Source: Rhizophagus irregularis (Eukaryota; Glomeromycota; Glomeromycetes; Glomerales; Glomeraceae). From it: a DNA stretch of 64,000 bases. Position 1 is the first letter of the stretch. The number at the start of each line of letters is the position of its first letter. The stretch is taken from contig NC_089429.1 in assembly GCF_026210795.1 (NCBI RefSeq), forward strand, positions 2,728,001 through 2,792,000, given 5' to 3'. The notes beneath the pieces are model-generated. The model searched no databases. It saw only the letters and a list, made by a program, of their open reading frames with translations, and was not told where the DNA came from. Position numbers and translations under genes: made by a program. This document shows positions 35,693 through 47,339 of this stretch, piece after piece.

Positions 35693-36099
35693 AGTTAAGA
35701 TCGCTCCGGATTTAACACGGCTTTGCCGTTCCCAAAAACTAAGGAGAAAAAATATGATAGTACCTTATAAAATGTTTATTAATTGTACAGTGTAAATAAT
35801 TACATAATAATTATATAAAATAACGTAATGGTTATTGCCAACTGTAAATAGCAACCAAATTTTTTCTTAGAAGCAAAATTATACCCATGATCATCATAGC
35901 TGATTACACTGATTTCGCCTGTATTCTAAGAATAACTATGATATACATTTATCTGCTAATTAAACATAGAGTCACTTATCACATCAGTATTATGTATATA
36001 CATCGATGGATTTTTTTGTAAATTATTCCACCGGTATAAAAAAAGTATAAAAAAGTATAAGATCCATCGGCGTATATGCCATACACAACGAGATAAACC

Positions 36100-36204
36100 T
36101 GTTATTCCATGGGTATCTAATAAATACTCCATATAAACTGATGCCTTGGGGGAGGGGAGCATCGGTGAATATTTCAGTTATTCATTGATACCCATGGAAT
36201 AACA
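36100..36204. repeat. Inverted repeat with 18 bp perfect arms
   Basis: TGTTATTCCATGGGTATC at 36100-36117 is perfectly complementary to GATACCCATGGAATAACA at 36187-36204. The 69 bp between contains a G run (GGGGGAGGGGAG). No target duplication was seen. Confidence 0.7.
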
Positions 36205-36430
36205 AGTATATATTAAGACTATTGATTATAAGACATTAAAACTTTCGGATGCTAGACATACCTCAATAAGGAAAATTCCATTATCTAGACAAATGCATCT
36301 TTTTTGCCAATCACGATTAACAATATTCTAGAGTTTTTTGACATCTACTGCTATGAAAATGATGTTGTGCCCCAATCCCTGTAAAAAAAGTCAATCCATT
36401 TTTTTTATTCCATCTTTTTTCCATAAAAGG

Positions 36431-36852
36431 AGGCCCGTTAAAGCGGGGTAGAATCACGTGATTTAAAATTATTATGATTTGATAAATTATTTATAAACTA
36501 AAATCAAAGTGAACTTGAAAATCATTAAATAAGTGTATTTCTGCCTGCTCTGCAAGTTTACTTAGGAAGGAAAAGTGGATTTTGAACAATGTTTTTAACT
36601 TTATATATGAGCAAACGAACTTTGCTGATCATACCCACAAAAGGATAGATCAATTTTAACGAAATTGAAAAAATTGAATAAATCGAAAACGGTGTTCTAA
36701 ACCTCATTCTGTGCTCTAAGTAAACTTGTAGAACAGGTCAAAATGCACTTAATATATGTTTATTTGGAAGGTTTCATATATAATAAAGAGTTTTATTTTA
36801 AAAAAAGAAAAATTTCGAAAGTCACGTGATTCTGCCCTGCTTTAGCGGTCCT
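36431..36852. mobile_element. MULE-like MITE, 422 bp, 10 bp duplication
   Basis: The ends AGGCCCGTTAAAGCGGGG and, inverted, AGGACCGCTAAAGCAGGG continue for about 33 bp to AATCACGTGA. They are flanked by a perfect CCATAAAAGG at 36421-36430 and 36853-36862. A 9-10 bp duplication with long inverted ends is characteristic of Mutator-like elements. Further inverted segments (CAAGTTTACTTAG and CTAAGTAAACTTG) occur inside. No coding frame is present. Confidence 0.7.
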
Positions 36853-36862
36853 CCATAAAAGG

Positions 36863-37779
36863 CTCATATTTCCAGAATTAATAGCTTTATATCACAGAAT
36901 TTATTGAATTATTTACATTTTCTGTGAATGAATCTGTGAAAGGCTCATTTTTACGGAGTTTTTACAGAAATAACGGATAAAATTTTTTATAGGGAATGTA
37001 ATTTGATATTTTTGGAAGAAGACATCCATTCAAGAAAGGGAGCGATATTTGATCATAGGTTCCTCATTAAGAATTTTCTTGGTTATCTGACATCTAGCCT
37101 AGAATTTGCGATTTTTCTTAAATTCTCAAGCATGTTTTAGTTTTATAATTCTTTCTAAGAATTCAGCATGTCCTGGTAAGGAAGTGAAAAATATTTTTGA
37201 TGTAACAATATCTAATGCTAATAACAATCAAGTATCTTCACTCATAGAGGCAATTAGAACCCATCATCTAAATCAATTTTAAAATACAGGTTGGCTTTAT
37301 ATAAGATCAGCTTCATATCTGATAGCATCGTAATTCACAACTTAAGTAACAATAAATACTTCAAAGTAGATGGCACAATAAGAATGGAACTGCAAGACAC
37401 AATTTTTAGTCATTTTTCCATTCAGCCTCAATGTATCTATTCCAGTAAATGTTATCGTGTACGCTTCTACTAAAATGGTACCAGAAGTATTAAGCATCAT
37501 ATAACAGTAATATATTCGCAAATTTTTTTTGTATTAGTTGTTTCTCCAACAATGATTTATTTTTTAAATAAAACATATATTATGTTCTTTGTCATAAATC
37601 TCAATAAATGTTATAATCTAGGGGTAGATAAAATAAATAGGGGCTAACTTAAATGTTACACAGGCTAAGCTTTTATAAATTGGTTATATAACCGAATTTT
37701 TATATTAAAATTTCACTTTTTTTTATTTTTTTGATACGTACGTATAGAAAAGCAGTCAATTTCAGAAGTCAAAGTTGCA
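36863..37779. other. Intergenic stretch
   Basis: No supported gene. A 60-codon frame at 37291 lacks any recognisable feature. Confidence 0.4.
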
Positions 37780-38740
37780 CAGTCAACTCTCTTTATAGTC
37801 ACACATTTGGGACAGTCCATATTTGGTGATTATAAAGAGATGTGACTATATAAAAAATTTCTTATATTAGTATATCATAATTCCGGCCAAAAATTAACAT
37901 AATTTTAGCTAAAATTATACTCAAAACTTTATTGTATCGTAACTCCGCCAATATTAATCGTAGAGAGATGATCTTACCGCCATTCGATTCGTCTTGATGA
38001 GACGGTTCTAATGGTATAAAATACATTGAAATCCAATCACTAGATTAATTTTCAAAATTAAAAAAATATTAATGGTTTTTGTGTAATAACTCTGCCAATA
38101 TTGATCCTAGAGAGACAATCTTACTACCATTCAATTCGTCTTAATGCGACGAATCTAATGGTATAAAATAAATTGAAATCCAATCACTAGATCAATTTCC
38201 GAAATTAAAAAATATTAAATGGTTTTTAAGTAGTAACTCCGTCGATATTGATCACAGAGAGATGAGCTTACCACCATTCGATTCGTCTTGATGAGGCGAT
38301 TCCAACGAGCTATTAATCGTCTTTTTACAATCACTAGGTACCGAGAAATTTAGCAAAATGTTAAATGGCGCAGTAAACGTAAATCAAGAAATATAATAAT
38401 ACCGATGCTTAACATTTTGTTGAATAACTCATCAGCCAGTGATCGCAAAAGGATAAAACTACCACCATTCGATTCATCTCAGTGAGATGATTCTAACAAG
38501 CTATGATACATCTTTGTACAATTATTAAATGCCAAGTTATTTAATATATTCTTTATATAACTGTGATTATAAACGGTTCTTTTTAATATAAGATTTTTGA
38601 GGATAGGTGTGATAGTGACTATAGATAGATTGTGACTATATAGGATAGTTTTTAATAATAAAGTGTTTTGAACATTCAACTGGTGTGACTATATAGTAGA
38701 ATATAACTATAACGGGAGTGACTATAGAGGGAGTTGACTG
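37780..38740 (-). mobile_element. Non-autonomous pogo-like element, copy B, 961 bp, inverted
   Basis: This is the same element as at 913-1873, in opposite orientation and of identical length, with only scattered base changes. The ends are CAGTCAACTCTCTTTATAG and CTATAGAGGGAGTTGACTG. The right flank is TA; the left flank is CA, so the duplication has one change. It again holds four palindromic modules and no transposase. Confidence 0.75.
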
Positions 38741-39620
38741 TATATACTAGCTCTATATAAGCAATTAAAATTAGATCACAAAGTTAAAATTATATTCTTT
38801 TTTTTTTGACATTTCAAGAAGTATATATTAAATGTTTTATGTAAAATGTTTTAAATTAGCTTTTTCTTTTTATTATTTTCAAATGTGTAATAAAATTTTA
38901 TATGTTTTTAAGGTATTTAAACAGCTGATCCAAAATTTAAACAATATAGAAAAAAATATTTTCATTACTGATTTATCATTTTTTTTTTTCACAGATAATA
39001 TTGATTATCAGAAGATTTTTTACTTTGAACATAAAGTAATACCATATTCATCCAAAAATAAACAACAACTTTTGTATGTAATGCAAGCTAGTGTTCCGCA
39101 TGAATCAAATTTCTCCTCTGAAATTTGATTCGATTCGGACTCGATTCAGACTCGATTCAACCCCCAAAAATTATTATCTCAGGATCCAGTGATCCAATTT
39201 TGATGATCTATTTTTAATCGATAGGCCTCGTTGCTCTGATCAAAATAAAAAAATGATCGTTGAAATCGGACTGCTAGATCAAAAGATATTTGCAAAATAC
39301 GTTTTTCTTATTCGGAAGCAATCAGGGTCACACCGTGTCATGAATCGATTCGTGCGGAACACTAATGCAAGCCAACTGGCCAAAATTTAGTAATGCAGGC
39401 CAAAAAATTCCATAATTCTGTCTATGTTACTTATTTTCTGATAAATATGGTATTTAATTTTAATAGTAAACATATAGTAATTTATTTTATATTATGACTA
39501 TACATAAAACTGAAATTGGTTAATTTTAACCTCTGAAATGGTCGAAATGGTTGAAATGATTTTGACTTGAACCCCTCTAAAAGTCGAAAGTCGAAATGGT
39601 CAAAATTACGTCATAGTCAT
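38741..39620. other. Non-coding stretch next to the satellite
   Basis: A 98-codon frame at 38832 is Phe/Lys-rich and looks accidental. At about 39187-39330 a diverged sequence (ATCCAGTGATCCAATTTTGA) resembles the start of the satellite unit and may be a related repeat. Confidence 0.4.
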
Positions 39621-40377
39621 ATGATTTTATAGTAAACAATAATATTAAAATTCAAAGTTAACGAACTTCGCATCCAGTAATTCGATTTTTATGATCTTTA
39701 CACAGTTAGATTTAGCTCATTGAGAGAATCCCAATGATATGTATTTCATATTTGTAGCATCAATATTGACAGAGTTATTCACATTTAAAATTGGTATTAA
39801 ATAGTCTTATAATTTTTATAGTAAACAATAATTTTAAAATTTAAAGTTAACGATCTCCGCATCCAGTAATTCGATTTTTATGATCTTTACATAGTTAGAT
39901 TCAGCTCATTGAGAGAATCCCAATGATATGTATTTCATATTTGTAGCATCAATATTGACAGAGTTATTCACATTTAAAATTGGTATTAAATAGTCTTATA
40001 ATTTTTATAGTAAACAATAATTTTAAAATTTAAAGTTAACGATCTCCGCATCCAGTGAATCGATTTTTATGATCTTTACGCGGTTGGATTCAGCTCATCG
40101 AGAGGATTCCAATGATATATATTTCATATTTGTAGCATTAATATTGACGGAGTTATTTACATTTAAAATTTGGTATTAAATAGTCTTATAATTTTTATAG
40201 TAAACAATAATTTTAAAATTCAAAGTTAACGATCTTAGCATCCAGTGAATCGATTTTTATGATCTTTACGCGGTTGGATTCAGCTCATAGAGAGGATTCC
40301 AATGATATGTATTTCATATCTGTAGCATCAATATTGACAGAGTTATTTACGTTTAAAATTTTATATTAAATTATAAT
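39621..40377. repeat. Satellite of four units, 189-190 bp
   Basis: The phrase CATCCAGT(A/G)A(T/A)TCG begins units at 39671, 39860, 40049 and 40239, giving periods of 189, 189 and 190. Units two to four are very similar; the first is slightly more diverged. Each unit contains one copy of the palindromic module (TTCAGCTCATNGAGAGNAT) also found in the transposon families of this window. Confidence 0.85.
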
Positions 40378-40521
40378 TATAAAAATCACATGACTATAAT
40401 GTAATTTCATATGGGCCAATTTGACGCATCTTCGATTTTGTCACAACATGATTATCATGATAATTATAAATAATTAAATATTTATTATACAAACTACAAA
40501 CTACATATTTTTCACGTCCTG

Positions 40522-41290
40522 ATGGTAAACCAGTTGTCTATTTGCTGCAAGCTTTGTTTTAAAGCTTTTACAACTTCCCAAAAATTATTTGTTTATGAAA
40601 GGAATAAACATTCACATAATAAAACAATACCCCACTTTTATTTTCTTTCTTGTCCTTCTTCAGAACAAATGTTTTTTTACATTAACTCCCTTATAGTTCT
40701 CATTAAAAAAAAGTTGGGTTTTTCTCGACACTCTATTGGAAAAAAACGTTTATCAATCGATATATTCCTAAAAAATATATTTGTATATCTATTTAAAGAT
40801 GAAGAAAATCTCAGATATAGTTCTGCTAAGCATAAATATCAATGTTATTTTCAGGGCTAGGGGGAAAGACCAGACTTAAACAAATACTCCAATATGATCA
40901 GTAGAGTTTTTAGCAAAATCCTCTAACTAATACTAAAGGTTATGTTTTACTTGAAGATTATGAAAATATGTATCAAGTTAAATTTATATGGAATCAGACG
41001 GTATTATCAGAGAATAATAAAGAATTCACATTAGAAAGAATGACGTGTAATTTTATTACTGATTTGGAAGAATTTGAGGAAAAGTAATAGATCTATATTT
41101 TTTTATTTATTTGTTTTTTTTTAAAAAAAGTATACATTATTTATCTTTAATTTTTTTTATTACAGTAATATAAATCAAGCACCTACACCAACAAATACGC
41201 AAATTTCAATATCTCAAGAGAATCCATCATTTTTATCCAACTACTTGAAGTAGCCTATTGAGAAGAAGTTTCGTTACATTTTACTACAGC
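40522..41290 (+). pseudogene. Unrecognised gene fragment with degenerate zinc-finger-like start
   Basis: ATG at 40522 opens 112 codons. Residues 7-32 resemble a C2H2 finger (CKLCFKAFTTSQKLFVY) in which the first His position is Tyr, followed by ERNKHSH. Downstream blocks GYVLLEDYENMYQVKFIWN (about 40930) and ERMTCNFITDLEEFEEK (to about 41085), then SFLSNYLK (to about 41255), also look coding but are separated by stops and a possible intron. No family was recognised; a transposon-derived DNA-binding protein is possible. Likely broken. Confidence 0.3.
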
Positions 41291-42333
41291 CACCACTTCA
41301 AAATATAAATCAGAGTAAGTTAATTTTACCTTTATTTATTTTCTTTATCTCCTGCATCAATATGTCGCATTTGAATTTCTCATGGAGTATTATTTATTAA
41401 ATAATACAACTGACGGTTTTCAAATTTCATTATATCATGTACTACAGGTTTTTTTTAATTTTGCCACCCATAGTTGTTCTGCCAAAAAATAATCTAACCT
41501 AAAATTAAAATAATTAAATGTATAAATAATAATAATAGATAATTAGCCAATATAAACAGCTTAAAAATAAATAATAAATAAATAAATAAATGTAACGTAC
41601 CTGATTATAGTTTTTTTTTCAATACTTGAAGTAGAAAAAAGTTAATTTTTATCCTTTAGATTTTGCAAAAATTCTGGGATGTACTGGAAAAAAATATGCA
41701 TATAAGGAGTAACATCCTCTTTTCTATATAAACCTGGTATTTGTGATAATGAATTTAATTGTTCTTGACTTGGCCAATAAAATAATTTAATCCATTGCTT
41801 TGCTTTATTTTCAAAATTATCAATTTCAGAATTCGTTAGGTTAGGACTTTGTAAAACTAAGTATAATTCATAAAAATTATGCTATAGTTTTTGAATATCT
41901 TCACCGCATTAGGAAAATATTGCAGAACCTTTTTCTTGTCAGGTCCCATTAATGAAGTCCAATTCTACTTGCCACTATTTGATCTTGATTTAAAAAATTC
42001 AAAATGAACTTTAAATGATTTCATGGTTTGTTCAATTTGATTTTTAATTTCTCGTTCAAATTCCCTTTTTTTAAACAAATCATTGAAAAAGCATTCCATT
42101 AATACATCAGAAATACGTAATAATAGATGTAACAGGATCCTGAACAATATATATAAAGGTAGGTTTTGAGTTTAACCAACATATAAAAATTTTTCCTATG
42201 TAAAATTTATTATTGCTTATTTGATAACATAATTTTTAAATAGTCAGATATAATTATGCGTAGCAGAGTATTAAATTATTAATAGTCAGATATATATTTG
42301 CATAGCAGGATAGATTTTTTTAATATATATATA

Positions 42334-42829
42334 TTGTGCCTCAGATCAATTCTTGCCTCAGATTGAAGCTCACGCACCTCACATTGAGATTGTCACCTGA
42401 CACACCTCATTTGAATCATTCAATAAAGTCTGTTATAAAGTAAACTTTTTTTCTCATTAATTAAACCACTTTTTGTAACATAAACAAACTTGTGCACCAT
42501 AATGAGTTACATGTTTCCTGAAATATTTATGTAAATCCGATTTATATTGAAGTTTATATTTATGTTTTATCTGAAAAATAATTAAATTTTAAGTCATTTT
42601 TCAAATGAAAAGATTTAATAAGTATGATTCCAATTAATCTGAAATTATAGGATTGTATACTTAAAATAATGATAAATAAGTTTACTTAGTACTTAAAAAT
42701 ACATTAAAATTGGAAATTTTGATGTTTAATTATAGCTCATTTTTATTAGCAATTGAGGTACGTCAGATGACAATCTCAATGTGAGATGCGTAAACTTCAA
42801 TCTGAGGCAAGAATCAATCTGAGGCACAA
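42334..42829. mobile_element. MITE, 496 bp, with inverted ends of about 80 bp
   Basis: TTGTGCCTCAGAT at the left is matched by ATCTGAGGCACAA at the right, and pairing continues through TTGCCTCAGATTGAAG and CTCACATTGAGATTGTCA. It sits in a TA-rich tract, so a TA duplication is possible but cannot be told from background. No coding frame is present. It interrupts the decayed transposase. Confidence 0.75.
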
Positions 42830-43478
42830 CATATATATAATATAATATCTGATATATATTTACATTTTTCACATTAAAAAAAATTAATAAAATATATAAA
42901 CAAAGTTATAAATATATTTGTGTAAAAAAAAGTTACTATTTTTAATACAAAGAATAAGTTAATTGTATACGTAATATAGGAATCATTTTGAGACGTAATT
43001 GTGTAATGTGTTTTTGATAAAACAAATACGTGTCCACGTAACAGTAAAATTATAAATCATATACGTGTTCATGTAACAATAAAAAAATATATATTGAAAA
43101 TGAAAGCAATAGGTGGATGGGAAGGGAAAAATAAGTGGTTTTCTGTTTTTTTATAATTTTACACTATAATTTTTGTAATAATCAATAAAAGTTATTTCAT
43201 TTTTACTTAGAAAATTTTTTAAAAATATTTTTTTTAACAAATTTCACAGTAAATTTTAAAAATAAAAATTCCACGTATTGGTGGCATTACAAAAAACATG
43301 AATAAATCCATAAATATCTATTCAATCATAATAAATATTTATATATATAAGTAGATTCGAACCTGCTGAACAACTTTACTTAAGACAGTTTCAGATGTTT
43401 CCTTTGACTAAAGTGCTTAAATTACGCTCTGAAGTTACAGAACAAATATACGAAATATTAATAAAAAACATTTATAAA

Positions 43479-43685
43479 AGAATGGCCAGAAATGATGTCA
43501 TTTCCTTAGGGGGGAAGGGTTAAGACCATGATGATGTTACACACCTTCCATTTTTAGACACTTGTAGTTAATATAATTCTAGCCAGAATTGTGTTTTAAT
43601 TTTACATTTCCTAAAATGAATGATGATATAAAGAGAGAGAGGTCAAAAATCCTAAAATTTAAATTACGTCATTTCTGGCCATTCT
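43479..43685. mobile_element. MITE, 207 bp
   Basis: AGAATGGCCAGAAATGATGTCA at 43479 is matched by TGACGTAATTT-type sequence ending in CATTTCTGGCCATTCT at 43685, giving inverted ends of about 22 bp. The interior has GGGGGGAAGGG. No duplication was identified with confidence. Confidence 0.65.
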
Positions 43686-45477
43686 CTAAGTTGTAATATT
43701 ACAAAAAAATAATAATAGCTTTATCTATACATTATTTCAAAAATTTTTGTTTTTTTAGTTTTTTTTATATACATATTTTATAAAAAAAATTATATATAAA
43801 TATATATATGTTATAAAATAAATTGCTTAGCAGTGTAAAAAATTTATGGGTTAGATAAAAGTTTGCTTAGCAGATATGAAAAATATTTGCTTATTGACCT
43901 TAGTAAATTTTGAATTTTTAACTGACCTATATATATATTGTTTGGGGTCCTGATGTAACTCATCTGGAATGTAATTTTCTTGTTTAATAATAGGAAATAG
44001 CAATGGTTTTTTTTGACCTGTGAAAATTTTAAGATTAATTCGAATTTTTACATAATTATTTTTATAAATTTACACTTACACTTTGTGTTTTTATAAATTG
44101 GCCAGTATAAATCCATGTTCTAACGAACACTTGCCTCATAATCGCAAAATAGACAAAAATATTTTGAATTCAGTGCACCTAATCCCATTATATTGTACAT
44201 AAACTTCCAGTCAGCTGAAAAAAAAAACTCAATTAGCCAGTGCATACCGCTAATGGAAATCCCATTTTCTTGAAGATCTTGAAGTTGATATTTAAATAGA
44301 TTTCCAACTTTGGCTAATGTTTCGTTTCTTTCTTTACTTATATATAAACAAAAACTGATTTTTTATTATTTAGTAAATGTTCCAAAAAGAATTTATAAAT
44401 TATATTACTTATACTAATGATCAGGTTTTAACACATTGCCTTTTTCATTAATAAACACACAGTCATCATAACATGATTCTGTTTACAACCCACATTTCTT
44501 CCATCTCCACCAAGTTTCAAATTAATTGTATTTCCTGGTTAAAGAATTGGTGGGTTTGAACTATTCCAAATAAGAATAAGTATTTGAAGGAGATTTCTAA
44601 TAGATCAATAAACACCATTACTAATTTCTTGTTCATCAACTATAATTTCATCAGGATTACCTTGATGTTCTTCATCATCAAATATAAGTTGTTGATTAAA
44701 TTCTTTATCAGGATTATACAGGTCAAAATGCTAAAAATTAGCAAAAAAAATGGCGCGAAAAGCAGTGGCTATTCTTGGCTATTTATGACTATTTATGGCT
44801 GTTTTTGGCTATTTGCGAATTAACTTATACTATTTGCAAATAGTTTATACAAATTTGCAAATAGTTTATGCAATTTGCGCCATTTTTTTTGCCTGTTTTT
44901 GGTCATTTGACGTGTGTTAATTGTTCCAATAGGTATTTGTTCATTAATCAATTTTGTAATCTTTATTCTCCTTTGTGCAACTTGATATTCACGTATTAAT
45001 CGTGCTTCTACAGAAGCAAGCCTTCGATATCCATCACGGCCTAATAAAGCTTCATCACATGCGCGTACATAGGCATTTAATTTTATATAATTTAATGATA
45101 AGTTGTATTTTATATTAATAATATGTTCTTCATATTCCAATTCCATATTACGTAAGTGAATTGGTTCTCTAAATTCTGAAAACATCCGATGTTATAAACA
45201 CTAGTTGAAATAGTCCAAATCAAATAGAAATCGATCATCTGATTTTAATCTGATTTATAACTCAATTTTGACCAATTTTTTTAAAAAGGCAATATTCCAT
45301 TTGGATTCCGAGTGGTTGCCACTCAGATATAATTCAGAATAAGAAATCAGATATAAATCGGATATAAATTAACAAATACTACTAAATTCGACACTATTAA
45401 TTAGACATAAATCAACTAAATTTATTATATAAATCAGATATAAATCAGATATAATTCAATTACAATTCAATTTATAA

Positions 45478-45658
45478 ATTCAGATATACTATAAAATATA
45501 TTATAATACGTAAAACTAAAAAAATAGAGTAAATAAATTCATATATGCTATAAAATATAATATAATATAATACACAAAACTAAAAAAAGAGTAAAATTAA
45601 TTCAGATATGTAATAAAACATACTATAATACGCAAAACTAAAAAAAAGAATAAATTAG
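45478..45658. repeat. Three tandem units of about 60 bp
   Basis: Units begin with ATTCAGATATACTATAAAAT, ATTCATATATGCTATAAAAT and ATTCAGATATGTAATAAAAC and each continues through an AAAACTAAAAAAA segment. Upstream (45325-45475) the shorter unit CAGATATAAAT is scattered. Confidence 0.7.
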
Positions 45659-45689
45659 TAATAAAATAGAATTCTGAAATTCCAACCAT

Positions 45690-46450
45690 TAATCTTCTTG
45701 CATAAAACTTTCTGATTTATCCGCTTTATCTTCCAAAATTGCATCTAAATCTTCATCATCAATATTTAAATCGTCTGTATATTCTGTATCATATACCATA
45801 TCTGGTTGATCAACATATGACCAATCGGAAGCATCATCCAGTGGTACTTTATCATAGCATTATATCTTGTCATTATAGTTCTGAGATCACAATTGCTGCG
45901 CCGTTTGTCCCACTCTTAAATGTTTATCGAGAACATTTCTTAATAAAAGTCTCAATTAAAATGTAAAAATAAATAAAATCGGAAAATGTAAAAATAAGTA
46001 AAATCAGAATTAGTAAAAATTTATAGCAAAATAAATTATCAAGATAAAATAAGTAATCTCTTCTGAGCGTTACGATAGATCATAAACATTAATGACTGAT
46101 TTTGAACCTTCATCTTTAGTTTCACTCACTTCTGGTGAATGATATGCACAATTTGCCAGAATTTTTAACAGATCCCGTTTTCCATAACTCGTAATTTGGC
46201 TATCCTTTTATTAAAGAGATATTTTGCAGCCTTTATCCTTCGCAATTTTTTCTGATTGATAAATTTAAAATGAATTAATATGGATTATTAATTTGCCGCT
46301 GGATTACATTACATACATCATTTAATCTATTATTGGCATGAACTTGTCAATTGTCCATGCTTTCTTTGCCGGATATCCTCAAACTTAACTTAGATCGTTG
46401 AGATTTATGTAGGCTACTTAACCACCTTGTTACCTGATTAATGGATGGTT
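45690..46450 (-). pseudogene. Transposon-like C-terminal coding fragment
   Basis: On the minus strand a block near 45960-45900 (LLLRNVLDKHLRVGQTAQ) and the acidic end at about 45860-45690 (ASDWSYVDQPDMVYD, then DEDLDAILEDKADKSE) look coding. Stops lie between them, and upstream to 46450 only degraded fragments are seen. The family is unknown. Confidence 0.35.
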
Positions 46451-47339
46451 GATAATTCAGGAATTAATTTGAGTCGAATTTTAATGTTTTTTGCACTGTT
46501 AAACATTTCATTGTAGTTTAAGTTATATTTCTCATTAAGTGTTTTTAAGATTGATTTCATTTCAATCTACCCAGTAAGAAAAATCGCATACTGAAAATAT
46601 ACTGAAAATATACTGAATTTTAAGAATATTTAACTATATAATCATGTATATTATAAGTATAAATTAAATATAATTTTAGTATATTTTATGTAAGATATTT
46701 ATATCCATAAATAATGCTAAAATTATGTTTAAATATACTGTATTTAATATGTAAAAAGCTCATAAAACACCCTTAAATTTTGCCTCTTTAAGTATATTTT
46801 AAGTGCAAATTTTATGTCATTAATTTCTACTTAATTTCAGGATAATTTTATTTCGTGTTATTATATATATTTAAGTATATTTAAAGCCCATTTTCAGTGT
46901 ATTATAAATATGATTCAATTGTATTTTGCATATATTTTAATAATATTTCAATTAGAAATAACATATATTTTTAGTAGTTTTAAAGGTCAATTTAGTTCAA
47001 ATAAAATAATATTTTATGTATCTTTTAATTAAAAATAGCATACATTTTTACTTGCATTAAAGATTATTTTAATTACATTTTTACATTTGATAATAATGAT
47101 ATTTTTAGTATATAAATACAATATCGATATGGTTTGATTATATTTCAATAATAATTCGTGTACATTTTAAAGGCTATGCTAATAACCAATGATACAAATA
47201 ATTTCTATAGTAAAGTAAAATGTTTAATTTCATATTTCTGAAACTATATAAAACGAAAATAAATAAAGAATAAAATAAATAAAGAAAAGAAGATACAGTT
47301 AGGAAAACTTATTTTTCATACCCATTACACAATAACTCG
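46451..47339. other. AT-rich stretch with AAAATATACTGA-type motifs
   Basis: No gene is seen. From about 46590 the sequence is full of AGTATATTTTA-like motifs, a style that recurs in the last 600 bases of the window. Confidence 0.4.

Larger units (their letters stand above)
41650..45190 (-). pseudogene. Decayed DDE-type transposase of unassigned family
   Basis: Read on the minus strand, blocks with clear protein character follow in order. At 45185-44820 is RACDEALLGRDGYRRL; at about 44516-44440 is NLKLGGDGRNVGCKQNHVM; at about 44340-44130 is ETLAKVGNLFKYQLQDLQE and then SADWKFMYNIMGLGALNSK with CLFCDYEAS. At 42147-41965 comes a helical region, and at about 41870-41655 IDNFENKAKQWIKLFYWPSQ. 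The GGDG and ADWK aspartates would suit two catalytic acidic residues of a DDE nuclease, as in Tnp2-like transposases, but that is inference. Stops and gaps break it many times, and two MITEs sit within it. It is not functional. Confidence 0.5.

Noticed and set aside
38832-39128. 98-codon plus-strand frame
   Set aside because: Phe/Lys/Ile-rich with homopolymer-encoded residues and no recognisable domain; likely chance in AT-rich DNA.
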